64,000 nucleotides of DNA from Clostridium sp. Cult3. GTDB lineage: Bacteria > Bacillota > Clostridia > Tissierellales > Tepidimicrobiaceae. Where the stretch lies: assembly GCF_021655115.1 (NCBI RefSeq), contig NZ_PPXY01000003.1:1-64000 (forward strand), written 5' to 3'. The position numbers and the translations under genes are program-made. The number at the start of each line of letters is the position of its first letter. The first letter of the stretch is position 1. Of this stretch, positions 8,417 to 20,155 are shown piece after piece. The notes beneath the pieces were generated by a model, which did no database searches, was not told the origin of the DNA, and worked only from the letters and a program-made list of their open reading frames with translations.

Positions 8417-9344
8417 ATCTATTTATTTCAATTATATGAGGCAAGGGCAAATATCTACTAACTCCTAATTTTTTAGTTTTAATGGTACCATCTTGGTATT
8501 TGATTGTTAACCAAGACTCTGCAGTTGCTCCATCAATTCCCTGGATGATAATCTTCTCCTCTCCTATATTTAGGTTTGGATTATCCTTATAATATTTAGG
8601 TGCCTCTACTATATTTGTCACATTGTGGTGCCATTTTACTTCAGGGGGTTCCTCTCTTCCGTAAAATCCTATATATAACCTATTCTCAACGATTTCTCCC
8701 CATATTAGAATGGGATATTCCCTATCGTTTTTGAATTTAAAATCCTTAGATCCATAGGCGACGGTTGCATCTTGGCCATAGGGTACATAATTCACAGGCA
8801 TGGTATGATTATGTCTTTCAACTATATCTAGGTCGCTTAGTATGGCTACATTATATAAGGTAGAAGCGATTTTACATACTCCTCCGCCTTCCGTTTGAAC
8901 TATATTAGCTCCTGCATAAGATGCGCCTTTTTTATACCCTCTAGCCTCTGTGTAAGGGCCTATATTTTGGTTTTGGGAAAATACTTCTCCCGGTTGAACT
9001 ACTATCCCTGATAAGGATTTAGCTGCTAATTGAACATTATATTCTTCGCCAGGTAAAGGATCTATGAGTACTGAACAAAAGGCAGCCATCAATGTATGGG
9101 CATTGTTCTCTTCTTGAGCTTTTAAAAACTTTTCATCCTTTTCCCAAGGAAGATTAGCTACTGAGCTAGACTTTTCAGGTATATCCATATTATCCTCTTC
9201 ATCTACTTGAGTTTTATGGACTTCTGCTTCTATGCAATCCTCTTCTGCTTTTATACTTTGTTCTGCTAGGTCTGGATTATAGGATTCTAATGCCAACAAG
9301 GTGGCCAAATGAGCCATAAATATTGAAAATTTATCCTTATTCAA
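8415..9344 (-). CDS. VanW-like family protein
   Basis: This is a roughly 309-residue protein with a strong VanW signature from about residue 100 to 220. Examples are VVQPGEVFSQNQNIGPYTEARGY, then GGGVCKIASTLYNVAILSDL, and HNHTMPVNYVPYGQDATV. The C-terminal third (about 235-300) looks like a G5-type domain. The family is named after a gene in vanB clusters but is widespread and of unknown biochemical role, so no resistance is implied. The first 30 residues are only weakly hydrophobic and I see no clear signal peptide. TTG at 9344 is preferred because GGAGG lies seven bases upstream; GTG at 9350 is too close to it. Confidence 0.87.
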   Translation of the reverse strand: MNKDKFSIFMAHLATLLALESYNPDLAEQSIKAEEDCIEAEVHKTQVDEEDNMDIPEKSSSVANLPWEKDEKFLKAQEENNAHTLMAAFCSVLIDPLPGEEYNVQLAAKSLSGIVVQPGEVFSQNQNIGPYTEARGYKKGASYAGANIVQTEGGGVCKIASTLYNVAILSDLDIVERHNHTMPVNYVPYGQDATVAYGSKDFKFKNDREYPILIWGEIVENRLYIGFYGREEPPEVKWHHNVTNIVEAPKYYKDNPNLNIGEEKIIIQGIDGATAESWLTIKYQDGTIKTKKLGVSRYLPLPHIIEINR

Positions 9345-9472
9345 TTTCACACCTCCAAAAAACTATTACAGTATAGTTTAATTATATTTGCGTGAAATAT
9401 TCCTTCTTTACCCTATTAAATTAATATGATAAGATTATAGTAATAATTTGACATGTGTTTTGAGGTGATTTT

Positions 9473-10039
9473 TTGTCCAACTTTTTTGAAAGAGTTAATG
9501 AAAATCCTATTATTGCAGCTATTAATGAGTTAAACCTTTTAGATGAGGCTTTAGCTTCTCCTTGTGAGAGCATGTTTTTGCTTACTGGAAATATTTTTAA
9601 TCTAAAGGAGATAGCCCACAGGGTCAAAGCTAAAGATAAGGGCCTATATATAGACATTGATTTAATAGATGGCTTTTCCAAAGATACTTGGGGACTAGAA
9701 TATATTGTTAAAAACATCTATCCCCATGGGATTATAACTACCAAGGAAAACTTAGTGTGGCTTAGTAAAGATTTAGGGGCCTTTACCATTTTAAGATTAT
9801 TTATTCTAGACTCTATTTCTCTAGAAAAAGGCATCCAATCTATAAATAGCACTAGACCCCATGCTGTAGAAATATTCCCTGGTATTATGCCAAAGATTAC
9901 AAATAAAATCTATGCGGAGACAAACATTCCCATTATCACCAGTGGTTTGATCATGGAAATGGAAGATGTGGCGGAAAGTCTAAAGGCTGGTGCTGTAGCC
10001 GTGTCTACCAATAATAAAAGTTTATGGTATAGAGAATAA
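9473..10039 (+). CDS. glpP: Glycerol-3-phosphate responsive antiterminator GlpP
   Basis: This 188-residue protein has the full length of the GlpP family (glycerol uptake operon antiterminator). In Bacillus it binds glycerol 3-phosphate and leader RNA of glpD and glpFK to prevent termination. Diagnostic segments are FLLTGNIFNL, YIDIDLIDGFSKD, GIITTKENL, RPHAVEIFPGIMPK and PIITSGLI, all in place as in the TIM-barrel-like family. TTG start behind TGAGGTGATT. It converges on glpK with only 13 bp between the stop codons, so the two products fit one pathway although the genes are on opposite strands. Confidence 0.93.
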   Translation: MSNFFERVNENPIIAAINELNLLDEALASPCESMFLLTGNIFNLKEIAHRVKAKDKGLYIDIDLIDGFSKDTWGLEYIVKNIYPHGIITTKENLVWLSKDLGAFTILRLFILDSISLEKGIQSINSTRPHAVEIFPGIMPKITNKIYAETNIPIITSGLIMEMEDVAESLKAGAVAVSTNNKSLWYRE

Positions 10040-10052
10040 AGAGCCTTACAGA

Positions 10053-13269
<3,217 letters not shown>

Positions 13270-13304
13270 TATTTAATCCCTCCCATTAAATTATTAAAGC
13301 AAGA

Positions 13305-13799
13305 TTATATGCGATATACCTTGCTAACCTCCCTTCCTTTTTTATTTGTCACTATATATTCATCATCCATAGCAACCAAAATCAAACGAATATCTGCCCA
13401 TCCTTTGAATCCAAAGGCAAATCCCTTGTGATATTTAAACTTCTTTATAGCATCTAGAATATATGTGCTAGGCTTTTTCTGTAGCACTATTACCCCTGTT
13501 ATTATACTAGACATATGTTCATCCGTAGGATTTACCAGTGTATCTATGGACTTAATTAGATTGTTAATATATGTATTGAGATCATCTTCTCCTAGATTTT
13601 TGAAAAACTTTATTAAACAGTATTCATTGTTTTCCATAGCATATATGACGGTTTTCTTAGTTAGTATATATCTTTCGGTCCTGGAATTATATTTGGCAAA
13701 TAGATCAAATTTGTAATCATTGATGCTGCAATTCCTCATTAAGTCAAAGTTTTTCTCTAGCCTTTTTTCTATGATGTCCAAATACTTAGTAAATTTCAT
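13305..13799 (-). CDS. Uncharacterised protein encoded ahead of the CstA-family transporter
   Basis: A 164-residue soluble protein without signal peptide or membrane helix. I recall similar clostridial proteins of unknown function (a DUF family, possibly DUF8052) but cannot confirm the name. Conserved-looking segments are YKFDLFAKYNSRTERYILTKK, DEHMSSIITGVIVLQK, KFKYHKGFAFGFKGWADIRLILV and NKKGREVSKVY. The ATG follows GGGGGAAAAT. It lies between the LytTR regulator and the CstA-like gene on the same strand, directly downstream of phased repeats and a TATAAT. A role in the transporter's regulation or assembly is a guess from position. Confidence 0.75.
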   Translation of the reverse strand: MKFTKYLDIIEKRLEKNFDLMRNCSINDYKFDLFAKYNSRTERYILTKKTVIYAMENNEYCLIKFFKNLGEDDLNTYINNLIKSIDTLVNPTDEHMSSIITGVIVLQKKPSTYILDAIKKFKYHKGFAFGFKGWADIRLILVAMDDEYIVTNKKGREVSKVYRI

Positions 13800-13825
13800 A
13801 TTTTCCCCCTTATACTATTAATAGA

Positions 13826-13915
13826 ATTATATACTAATATAAAAAATAAAATGGAATTTAGGAATAAGATGCATAAAGTTAAGGATGAAATGCATTATAT
13901 AGGGATGAAATGCAT
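13826..13915 (-). promoter_or_regulatory. Putative LytTR-regulator operator (three phased repeats) and -10 box
   Basis: On the minus strand ATGCATTTCATCC occurs twice (ending upstream at 13915 and 13895) and a degenerate third copy, ATGCATCTTATTCC, ends at 13874. Steps are 20-21 bp, about two helical turns. Downstream is a TATAAT (13826-13831) with no recognisable -35 box, as expected for an activator-dependent promoter. LytTR proteins bind direct repeats with about 21-bp phasing, and the neighbouring gene encodes one. Confidence 0.6.
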
Positions 13916-13920
13916 GTGGA

Positions 13921-14688
13921 TTAGTCTATATTCATCAATTTTTTGAAGGCTTTGGATTGGCTTCTACTGACAGGTATCTTCTTATCAGAATTTTTTAGTA
14001 CTACATTGAAGGTAGAATTAAACCAGGGTTCTATGACCTCTACATAATCTAAATTGATAAGGAAGGATTTATGACTTCTAAAAAAGCTATACTTGTCCAA
14101 CTTTTCACAAAGCTCGCTTAAAGTATATTTAACTTGAAACTTTCCCTTTGTACTTACAATTATTGTATTTTTACCCTCTATGGTAGCATATATTATATCC
14201 TTTGGATCTAGCGGAATCAATTTTCCAACATGGTATACGCAAATTTTAGCAATAGTTTGTTGATCTTTAGAACTCAAATCATATAGCAAATTATCTAGTT
14301 TAACTAAATATTCCTCATTGCCTTTTCCTATATTAAATATGATCCTTTTCATTGCCTTTTCCAATCGTTCTTCTGAAACTGGCTTTAATATGTAATCCAT
14401 AGCATTTACCTCAAAGGCTTCTAGGGCATATTTTTCATAAGCTGTCACAAATACTATATAAGGCTTATGCTGACTAACTAGGATCTTTCTTGCTACATCC
14501 ATTCCATTTAGTATGGGCATCTGTATATCTAAGAAAATTAAATCAGGCATTAATTTTTCATTTAATTCTAAAGCTTCCACTCCATGGGATGCTTCTCCTA
14601 TAATTTCTATGTCATTAAATTTTTCTAGGGTATATATTAACTCCTGTCGAGCTGGAGTTTCATCATCTACAACTATGGTTCTAATCAT
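13921..14688 (-). CDS. LytTR-family response regulator
   Basis: A 255-residue response regulator. Residues 1-120 form a receiver domain: acidic pair in VVDDE, phospho-acceptor Asp in LIFLDIQMP, switch region FVTAYEKYALEAF, and Lys in YILKPVS. Residues about 150-255 form a LytTR DNA-binding domain (LIPLDPKDIIYATIEGKNTIIV, FFRSHKSFLINLDYV, IPVSRSQSKAFK). It would be phosphorylated by the sensor kinase encoded immediately upstream; the kinase stop and this ATG are separated by a single base. The likely target is the repeat cluster just downstream of its own gene, before the uncharacterised gene and the CstA-like transporter. Confidence 0.94.
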   Translation of the reverse strand: MIRTIVVDDETPARQELIYTLEKFNDIEIIGEASHGVEALELNEKLMPDLIFLDIQMPILNGMDVARKILVSQHKPYIVFVTAYEKYALEAFEVNAMDYILKPVSEERLEKAMKRIIFNIGKGNEEYLVKLDNLLYDLSSKDQQTIAKICVYHVGKLIPLDPKDIIYATIEGKNTIIVSTKGKFQVKYTLSELCEKLDKYSFFRSHKSFLINLDYVEVIEPWFNSTFNVVLKNSDKKIPVSRSQSKAFKKLMNID

Positions 14689-14689
14689 C

Positions 14690-16393
14690 CTACAACCTCC
14701 TTACTTCTTTAGGAACTTTCATCTTCACAGTTGTACCACAACCTAATTTACTTTCTATTATCAATCCATGATCCTCGCCATATTTGTTTTTAAGCCTATG
14801 ATTGACATTTTTTAAACCAATACTAGTGGAATCATCTTTACCGTCAAATAAGGATCTCAAAAGTTCCTCCTCCATTCCCACTCCATTATCTTTTACTATA
14901 AGCTCCGTTTCTCTTCCATTATCTAGAGCTATTATCTCTACAGTACCCCCTTCCACCTTTTCAAAGATCCCATGCTTAACTGCATTTTCTACTATAGGTT
15001 GAAGTAGTAGCGGTGGTAATGAACAATCTATACCTTCTGGTATATTATATATAATATTCAATTTATCTCCAAATCTTGCTTTTTCAATTTCCAGATAGGA
15101 TTTGATAGTTTCAATTTCCCTATTTAGAGTCACTTCCCTTTCGCTTTCCTGAAGATTATTCCTAAAATAATTACTAAGGTGAATTAATAGTCTTCTAGCT
15201 TCATCGGGTTTAGTTCTCGTTAGGGAGATTATAGTATTTATTGCATTAAATAAAAAATGCGGATTTATTTGAGATTGTAGTGCTTTTAGTTCAGCTTTTG
15301 CTAGCAATTCCGACTGGTAGTCTATTCTGCTCAGTTCGATTTGAGTTGAAAATAGATGACCTAATCCTAAGGCTAATTCAAATTCCACTTTGTTAATGGC
15401 ATTTTCTTTATCTTTGTACATTTTTAATGTACCTACTACTTTATCCCCTTCCTTTAAAGGGATGATTATAGCTGACTTGAGTTTGCAATCCCTTTTATCA
15501 CAGCCAATTTCCTCCTTACTGTTGGCAGCAATATATTTACCTTCTTTTAATACCTTTTTAGTCAAGTTAGTCCTAATAGGATTACCTGATAGGTGATGAT
15601 CTTCTCCTATACCTACATGGGCCAATATTCTTTCCGAATCCGTAAGGGCTATAGCCTTAAAATCAGTCATATCCTTTATAATATTAGCTACTTCATTGGC
15701 AGTTGTTTCGTTTAAACCCTTTCTAAAATATATCAAAGTCCTGTTAGCAATCTTTAAGGCTAATTGAGCTTGATAGGCTTCTGCCGTTTCTATATCTTTA
15801 AAAATACCATAGATTATGGATATGCATACGGCTATACCTAATCCATTAGCATTTATCATTGGTATCCCTATTATTTTGACCAATTCCCAAGCTTCTGAAA
15901 AGGGTTTAGAAAAGATTAGTATGATTATCATCTGCAATACTTCTGCTATGATTCCAGCTATAAAAGCAAAAGTAAATTTATTGTCGGATCTATCTATTTT
16001 TTTCTTTAAAAAACCGGACATAATTCCTTCAACAAAGGTTGAAAGGCCACAGGAAATTGCAGTGAAACCACCTATATCAATTAAAAATCTATGGCCTCCA
16101 GCTATGAGCCCTGATAAGGTTCCAACTACAGGACCTCCTAATAGACCGCCAACGAATACACCAATTACCCGTGCATTAGCAATGGCACCCCTTATAGGGA
16201 TGCCTGTATAGGTACCTATGATGCCATAGATGCCAAATATAATGGACAATATTATCTTATCCTTTACATTGATATTCTGTTTTACTACCAACTTTCTAAA
16301 GAATTTTACTCGAGTCATAATGAACGCTAGTAGCATAATCAATCCTACACGGCTAATTAAGTTTTGGAAAAGTATTAGTAGCAGTGGTAACAC
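14690..16393 (-). CDS. LytS/BtsS-type sensor histidine kinase
   Basis: A 567-residue membrane kinase. About residues 1-200 hold five to six helices of the 5TMR-LYT sensor type (GAIANARVIGVFVGGLLGGP, GTLSGLIAGGHRFLIDIGG). A GAF-like domain follows (about 225-350, with IIIPLKEGDKVVGTLKMY). The pfam06580-type kinase core has its His in QINPHFLFNAINTI, and the ATPase domain shows NAVKHGI and KDNGVGM. Relatives sense extracellular pyruvate (BtsS, LytS) or cell-envelope state. The neighbouring transporter favours pyruvate or a similar small acid. The apparent GTG start has a weak AAGGAT site upstream, so the exact start is uncertain. Confidence 0.92.
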   Translation of the reverse strand: MLPLLLILFQNLISRVGLIMLLAFIMTRVKFFRKLVVKQNINVKDKIILSIIFGIYGIIGTYTGIPIRGAIANARVIGVFVGGLLGGPVVGTLSGLIAGGHRFLIDIGGFTAISCGLSTFVEGIMSGFLKKKIDRSDNKFTFAFIAGIIAEVLQMIIILIFSKPFSEAWELVKIIGIPMINANGLGIAVCISIIYGIFKDIETAEAYQAQLALKIANRTLIYFRKGLNETTANEVANIIKDMTDFKAIALTDSERILAHVGIGEDHHLSGNPIRTNLTKKVLKEGKYIAANSKEEIGCDKRDCKLKSAIIIPLKEGDKVVGTLKMYKDKENAINKVEFELALGLGHLFSTQIELSRIDYQSELLAKAELKALQSQINPHFLFNAINTIISLTRTKPDEARRLLIHLSNYFRNNLQESEREVTLNREIETIKSYLEIEKARFGDKLNIIYNIPEGIDCSLPPLLLQPIVENAVKHGIFEKVEGGTVEIIALDNGRETELIVKDNGVGMEEELLRSLFDGKDDSTSIGLKNVNHRLKNKYGEDHGLIIESKLGCGTTVKMKVPKEVRRL

Positions 16394-16451
16394 CCCTTTA
16401 TCCTTACTTTTATTATATTATAGCATGAATTTCATTAAGAAGTTGATATAA

Positions 16452-17978
16452 TTACTTCAAATCTTCAATGGGGATTGCTTCATTTCTTAGAAACTCCTCT
16501 TCCCACATGACTGGGTACCTGCCTACGGCCCACTCTGCCATGATTATCTTTTCTGCTGCTTCTAATTTTATCTTTGCTATAGGTTCATATCCTATATCCC
16601 CTCCATCTATAGGATAGATCATCATGCTATTATGAGTTACAACAACCGCTATATCCTCTGCTGGCGAAGTGAAAGCATCTATGGCTTCTGGAACCCTAGA
16701 TTTAATAGCATTCCAAGGTATGGAAAGCTCATCATAGTGGACTACTTCCTTTGAGGGGATTGCCCGTATATTAAAGTTTTTGTAACTATAGTTTCCATCT
16801 TGAATAAAATTCACTCGACCCTTGTATATCCAATGACCGTTTCTTCTAAATAGACCAAAGCTCTCCTCATTAGGCCTTAAATCTATGGAACTATATCTAT
16901 ATTTATTGTCCTCAGTCAATATCACCTTGTTGCCTTCATCTAAGAATGAAGTTTGGCCAGCTTCTCCAGCTACATCGGATATCTTAATAGGATTGCCTTT
17001 GCCTATATTATCTATTAGATATAGCTCCAATAATCTTTCTCCTTTGTTCAAATAGTTTACCTTTTCTATAGATATATAATCATTACCAACATATAGTATA
17101 TTCTTAAGGGTGTTTTCTTCTACTTCTTTTTCTTCCCCTTTATCAGTCTTATCTGTATCCTGCCTATCTAAATCCTTGTTCTTTTTCAATGGATAGGCAA
17201 GAATTTTGTCATTGACCTTATCATCATTCTCTTCCCTATGAACATTTACCTTCCAGAAACCAGTCTTTCTTGGTAAAAAGATATCTTCCATTTCGTATAA
17301 ACCTACCACTTCCTTGTCGTAACTTCTTATTAATATGGTTCTATAGTTCCATTTTTCCTTTTTTTCATATCTCTCATCTAGATCAAGGGATTTAAGCCCT
17401 ATGAGAAGTGAGGAATTAGTACTTTGGCTGTCAGTTAAACTATCCATCCTAAACATGGTCTTTTCCTCATAAAAAAATTCAGCTATATCCTCATCTTTCA
17501 ATTCCTCAGATACTAGTTTTAAATAAAAGAATATGCCCTCAATGTTTACGATGATCCTATCCTCCGATTCCTTTATGAACTCATAGAAAAATTGATCCTT
17601 GCTCATAATGGATACTATTTGGATCTCGTCTTTATCTATGTTTAAAAAATCTGGGTTTGTCTTATATTGATATAAAATATAGTCTGATGCAACGACATTT
17701 TTGGTTTTGAAGATAGGCTCTTCACAGTAATCATCTCCTAATGCAACGAAATCTCCATGAAATATAGCCTCCTTACCTAAATAGGATTTGATTATTTCTT
17801 CATCTTCTTCATCGTTGCTAGGGGCTTTATAATCCTCTATTATCCATTTACCGTAGATAGGTAAGGATTCATTTTTCGGTGCAACTATAGTATCGCTTAT
17901 TTCAATTTCACCTATATTACAGGATGTGAGTAATAGTAAAGAGATTGTAAGTATAGATATCAATAAGATTTTTCTCAT
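16452..17978 (-). CDS. Large lipoprotein of unknown function linked to a two-component system
   Basis: A 508-residue secreted lipoprotein: signal peptide with lipobox LLTSC (Cys at about residue 20), then a charged Glu/Asp-rich domain with no family I recognise. A Lys/Glu/Asp-rich linker at about residues 270-292 splits the mature part into two halves. No repeats or catalytic motifs are apparent. The ATG follows GGGAGGAGCTAAT, and the ribosome binding site overlaps the end of the histidine kinase gene, so it is translated as the third gene of the regulator-kinase-lipoprotein operon. An accessory sensor or output role at the membrane surface is inferred from position only. Confidence 0.8.
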   Translation of the reverse strand: MRKILLISILTISLLLLTSCNIGEIEISDTIVAPKNESLPIYGKWIIEDYKAPSNDEEDEEIIKSYLGKEAIFHGDFVALGDDYCEEPIFKTKNVVASDYILYQYKTNPDFLNIDKDEIQIVSIMSKDQFFYEFIKESEDRIIVNIEGIFFYLKLVSEELKDEDIAEFFYEEKTMFRMDSLTDSQSTNSSLLIGLKSLDLDERYEKKEKWNYRTILIRSYDKEVVGLYEMEDIFLPRKTGFWKVNVHREENDDKVNDKILAYPLKKNKDLDRQDTDKTDKGEEKEVEENTLKNILYVGNDYISIEKVNYLNKGERLLELYLIDNIGKGNPIKISDVAGEAGQTSFLDEGNKVILTEDNKYRYSSIDLRPNEESFGLFRRNGHWIYKGRVNFIQDGNYSYKNFNIRAIPSKEVVHYDELSIPWNAIKSRVPEAIDAFTSPAEDIAVVVTHNSMMIYPIDGGDIGYEPIAKIKLEAAEKIIMAEWAVGRYPVMWEEEFLRNEAIPIEDLK

Positions 17979-17979
17979 A

Positions 17980-19380
17980 TTAGCTCCTCCCTTCTATTGG
18001 AAGGAATACAGAAATACTGGTGCCTTCCTCTAACTTGCTATCAATTTTAATGGACCCACCGTGTAGTTTTACGATCTCATCGCATATGGAAAGACCTAGA
18101 CCACTATGGGATTTGCTATTTTTGCCCTTATAAAACTTTTCAGTAATATAGGGCAGATCCTCTTCTGAAATTCCACAGCCAGTGTCTACTACCTGGATTA
18201 ATATATTGTTTTCACATTTAGTAGCCTTCAACTCTACCTGTCCACCATCGGGAGTAAACTTAAAAGCATTATCCATTAGATTTATCAAAACCTGTTTAAT
18301 CCTATTTTCATCAGCAATTATAATTGGCAGATCCTCTTGGCAGTAAACACTAAATACCATGTTTCTATCTTTGGCCCTAGGCGAAAATTGTTTTGCTACC
18401 TGCTTTATGGAATCACATACTTGTACTTCACTTTTCTCCAGGGTAATTCTGCCAGAGACAAATCTGGAAAAGTCTAGTAGTTCTTCTACCATATTGGATA
18501 ATCTATCGCTTTCCTTTTCTATAATATCTAATCCATCTGCTAATAATTGTTTGTCATTTAGTTCTTCTGCTTTTAGAGTAATAGCCCAACCCTTAATGGA
18601 GGTTAGGGGGGTTCTTAGTTCGTGAGATATGGAAGATATGAAATCATTTTTTAACTGTTCTTTTTTGATCAATTCCTCTGCCATATAGTTTAGGGTGTCA
18701 GAAAGCCTTCCTATTTCATCATCAAATTTCTTTTCAGATCTAATTTTCAGTTGTCCATCTGCCATTTTTTCTGCTACATCTGTTACTTCTTTTAATGGCT
18801 TAACTATGGTATCGGCAAGGAAAAGGCTTACCATTCCAGAGATTGCTACTACTATAGCTCCTACCAGCAACAATATCATAGCAATATTTCTAATTATCCT
18901 ATTGGTCTCCTTTAAGGAGGATATGAACCTTAATACTCCTACGGTTTCTCCCTCTACTATCAAAGGATTGGATACTGCCATTACTTGGAATGAGGAGTAA
19001 TCTACATTGCCTATCCAAGTTCCTTTTTCACCTTCCATGGCTTTTAATACATCGCTAGTGTTTATCATAGAGTCTAAGGAGGATGCTCCTATGGAATCCA
19101 TTAGGACTTTACCTTTTAAGTCCAGTATTTGCACCTGGGCTGTTGTTTGATGCCAAAATACATCTACATCATCTATTATGATATCTTCTAAATCCGTTGA
19201 GGAAAAATATCTAGAATAAAAATCCGCTGAAAACATTATCTGATTGGAAAGTATCTCTTCTACGCTTTTATAATAGTACTGCTTTACGGCATTTACTAAA
19301 AAGGTCTCCAATATCAATACGGTAATTACAATAACTAACATAAAATTCCCTACTAACCTTTGTTTTATACTAGTTCTCAT
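17980..19380 (-). CDS. Sensor histidine kinase (HAMP, HisKA, HATPase)
   Basis: A 466-residue transmembrane kinase. Helix 1 is at about residues 11-28. An extracytoplasmic sensor domain of about 140 residues follows, then helix 2 at about 165-190. HAMP is at about 190-243 (PLKEVTDVAEKMADGQLKIR). HisKA contains SSISHELRTPLTSIKG, and the catalytic domain shows NLMDNAFKFTPDGG, VVDTGCGI and SGLGLSIC. No PAS domain is seen, so it is not a textbook WalK. ATG behind TTAGGAGGAAGCT. It is 16 bp after the response regulator and abuts the lipoprotein gene. The signal is unknown; the adjacent deacetylase hints at envelope stress. Confidence 0.94.
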   Translation of the reverse strand: MRTSIKQRLVGNFMLVIVITVLILETFLVNAVKQYYYKSVEEILSNQIMFSADFYSRYFSSTDLEDIIIDDVDVFWHQTTAQVQILDLKGKVLMDSIGASSLDSMINTSDVLKAMEGEKGTWIGNVDYSSFQVMAVSNPLIVEGETVGVLRFISSLKETNRIIRNIAMILLLVGAIVVAISGMVSLFLADTIVKPLKEVTDVAEKMADGQLKIRSEKKFDDEIGRLSDTLNYMAEELIKKEQLKNDFISSISHELRTPLTSIKGWAITLKAEELNDKQLLADGLDIIEKESDRLSNMVEELLDFSRFVSGRITLEKSEVQVCDSIKQVAKQFSPRAKDRNMVFSVYCQEDLPIIIADENRIKQVLINLMDNAFKFTPDGGQVELKATKCENNILIQVVDTGCGISEEDLPYITEKFYKGKNSKSHSGLGLSICDEIVKLHGGSIKIDSKLEEGTSISVFLPIEGRS

Positions 19381-19396
19381 AGCTTCCTCCTAAAGT

Positions 19397-20095
19397 TCAT
19401 TCTTTATCCCTCCATCTATATCCTACTCCCCAGACGGTTTCAATGTAGTAGGGATTGCTAGGGTCTTTCTCTACTTTAGACCTTAGCCTTCGAATGTTTA
19501 CATCTACTATTTTTGAATCTCCTACAAAGTCATATCCCCATACTAGATTTAATATCTCATCCCTATTAAAGGCCTTGCCTGGATTCTCTATAAAGAGTTT
19601 TATTATTGAGTATTCTGTAGGGGTTAATTCTACCTCTTTCTGGTCTTTAAAAAATCTTCGGGAATATGTATCGATTCTAAAAGGAGGGTCTGTTATTGTG
19701 TCTAAATCACCTTCTGTTGTTAACTCCATCCTTCTAATTAATGATTTAACCCTTAGAACTAATTCCATTGGATTGAATGGTTTTACCATATAATCATCGG
19801 TACCGTATTCAAGGCCCATAATCTTGTCTATATCTTGGGATTTGGCTGTTAGCATTATTATTCCTATCCTTGGTAACTCTTGCCGTAATATTTTACATAC
19901 CTCAAATCCATCAATTCCTGGTAACATAATATCCAGTACTACTACATCTATGGATTCAGTTCTCGCAATATCGATCCCTTTTTCTCCAGTATCTGCCTCT
20001 AGAACTACAAATCCATTCCTTTCTAAATTTATTCTAACAAATTTTCTTATATGTTCTTCATCCTCTACTATGAGGATTTTATTGTTTATCGTCAT
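19397..20095 (-). CDS. OmpR/PhoB-family response regulator
   Basis: A 232-residue regulator. The receiver domain (1-120) has acidic residues in VEDEEH, phospho-acceptor Asp in VVVLDIMLPG, Thr in MLTAKS and Lys in MVKPFNP. The winged-helix effector (about 135-230) has EVELTPTEYSIIKLF, RDEILNLVWGYDF and VDVNIRRLRSKVE. ATG at 20095 is chosen because GGAGGT sits seven bases upstream; the longer open frame starts inside that site. Partner of the kinase downstream. It begins only about 30 bp after the deacetylase terminator, leaving little room for a normal promoter. Confidence 0.95.
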   Translation of the reverse strand: MTINNKILIVEDEEHIRKFVRINLERNGFVVLEADTGEKGIDIARTESIDVVVLDIMLPGIDGFEVCKILRQELPRIGIIMLTAKSQDIDKIMGLEYGTDDYMVKPFNPMELVLRVKSLIRRMELTTEGDLDTITDPPFRIDTYSRRFFKDQKEVELTPTEYSIIKLFIENPGKAFNRDEILNLVWGYDFVGDSKIVDVNIRRLRSKVEKDPSNPYYIETVWGVGYRWRDKE

Positions 20096-20123
20096 ACAAT
20101 GTACCTCCAATAAAATTATTAAA

Positions 20124-20155
20124 AATAATTGCTGTTAGGGATAACAGCAATTATT
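20124..20155 (-). terminator. Hairpin terminator after the polysaccharide deacetylase gene
   Basis: A 14-bp perfect stem (20124-20137 with 20142-20155) and four-base loop is followed on the minus strand by five T residues. It overlaps the deacetylase stop codon and lies only about 15-20 bases before the ribosome binding site of the response regulator. Confidence 0.8.

Noticed and set aside
7344-9344. Possible vancomycin-resistance cluster (ligase plus VanW)
   Set aside because: No vanH, vanX or vanR/S genes are near, the ligase end motif is unusual, and VanW proteins occur widely without resistance.
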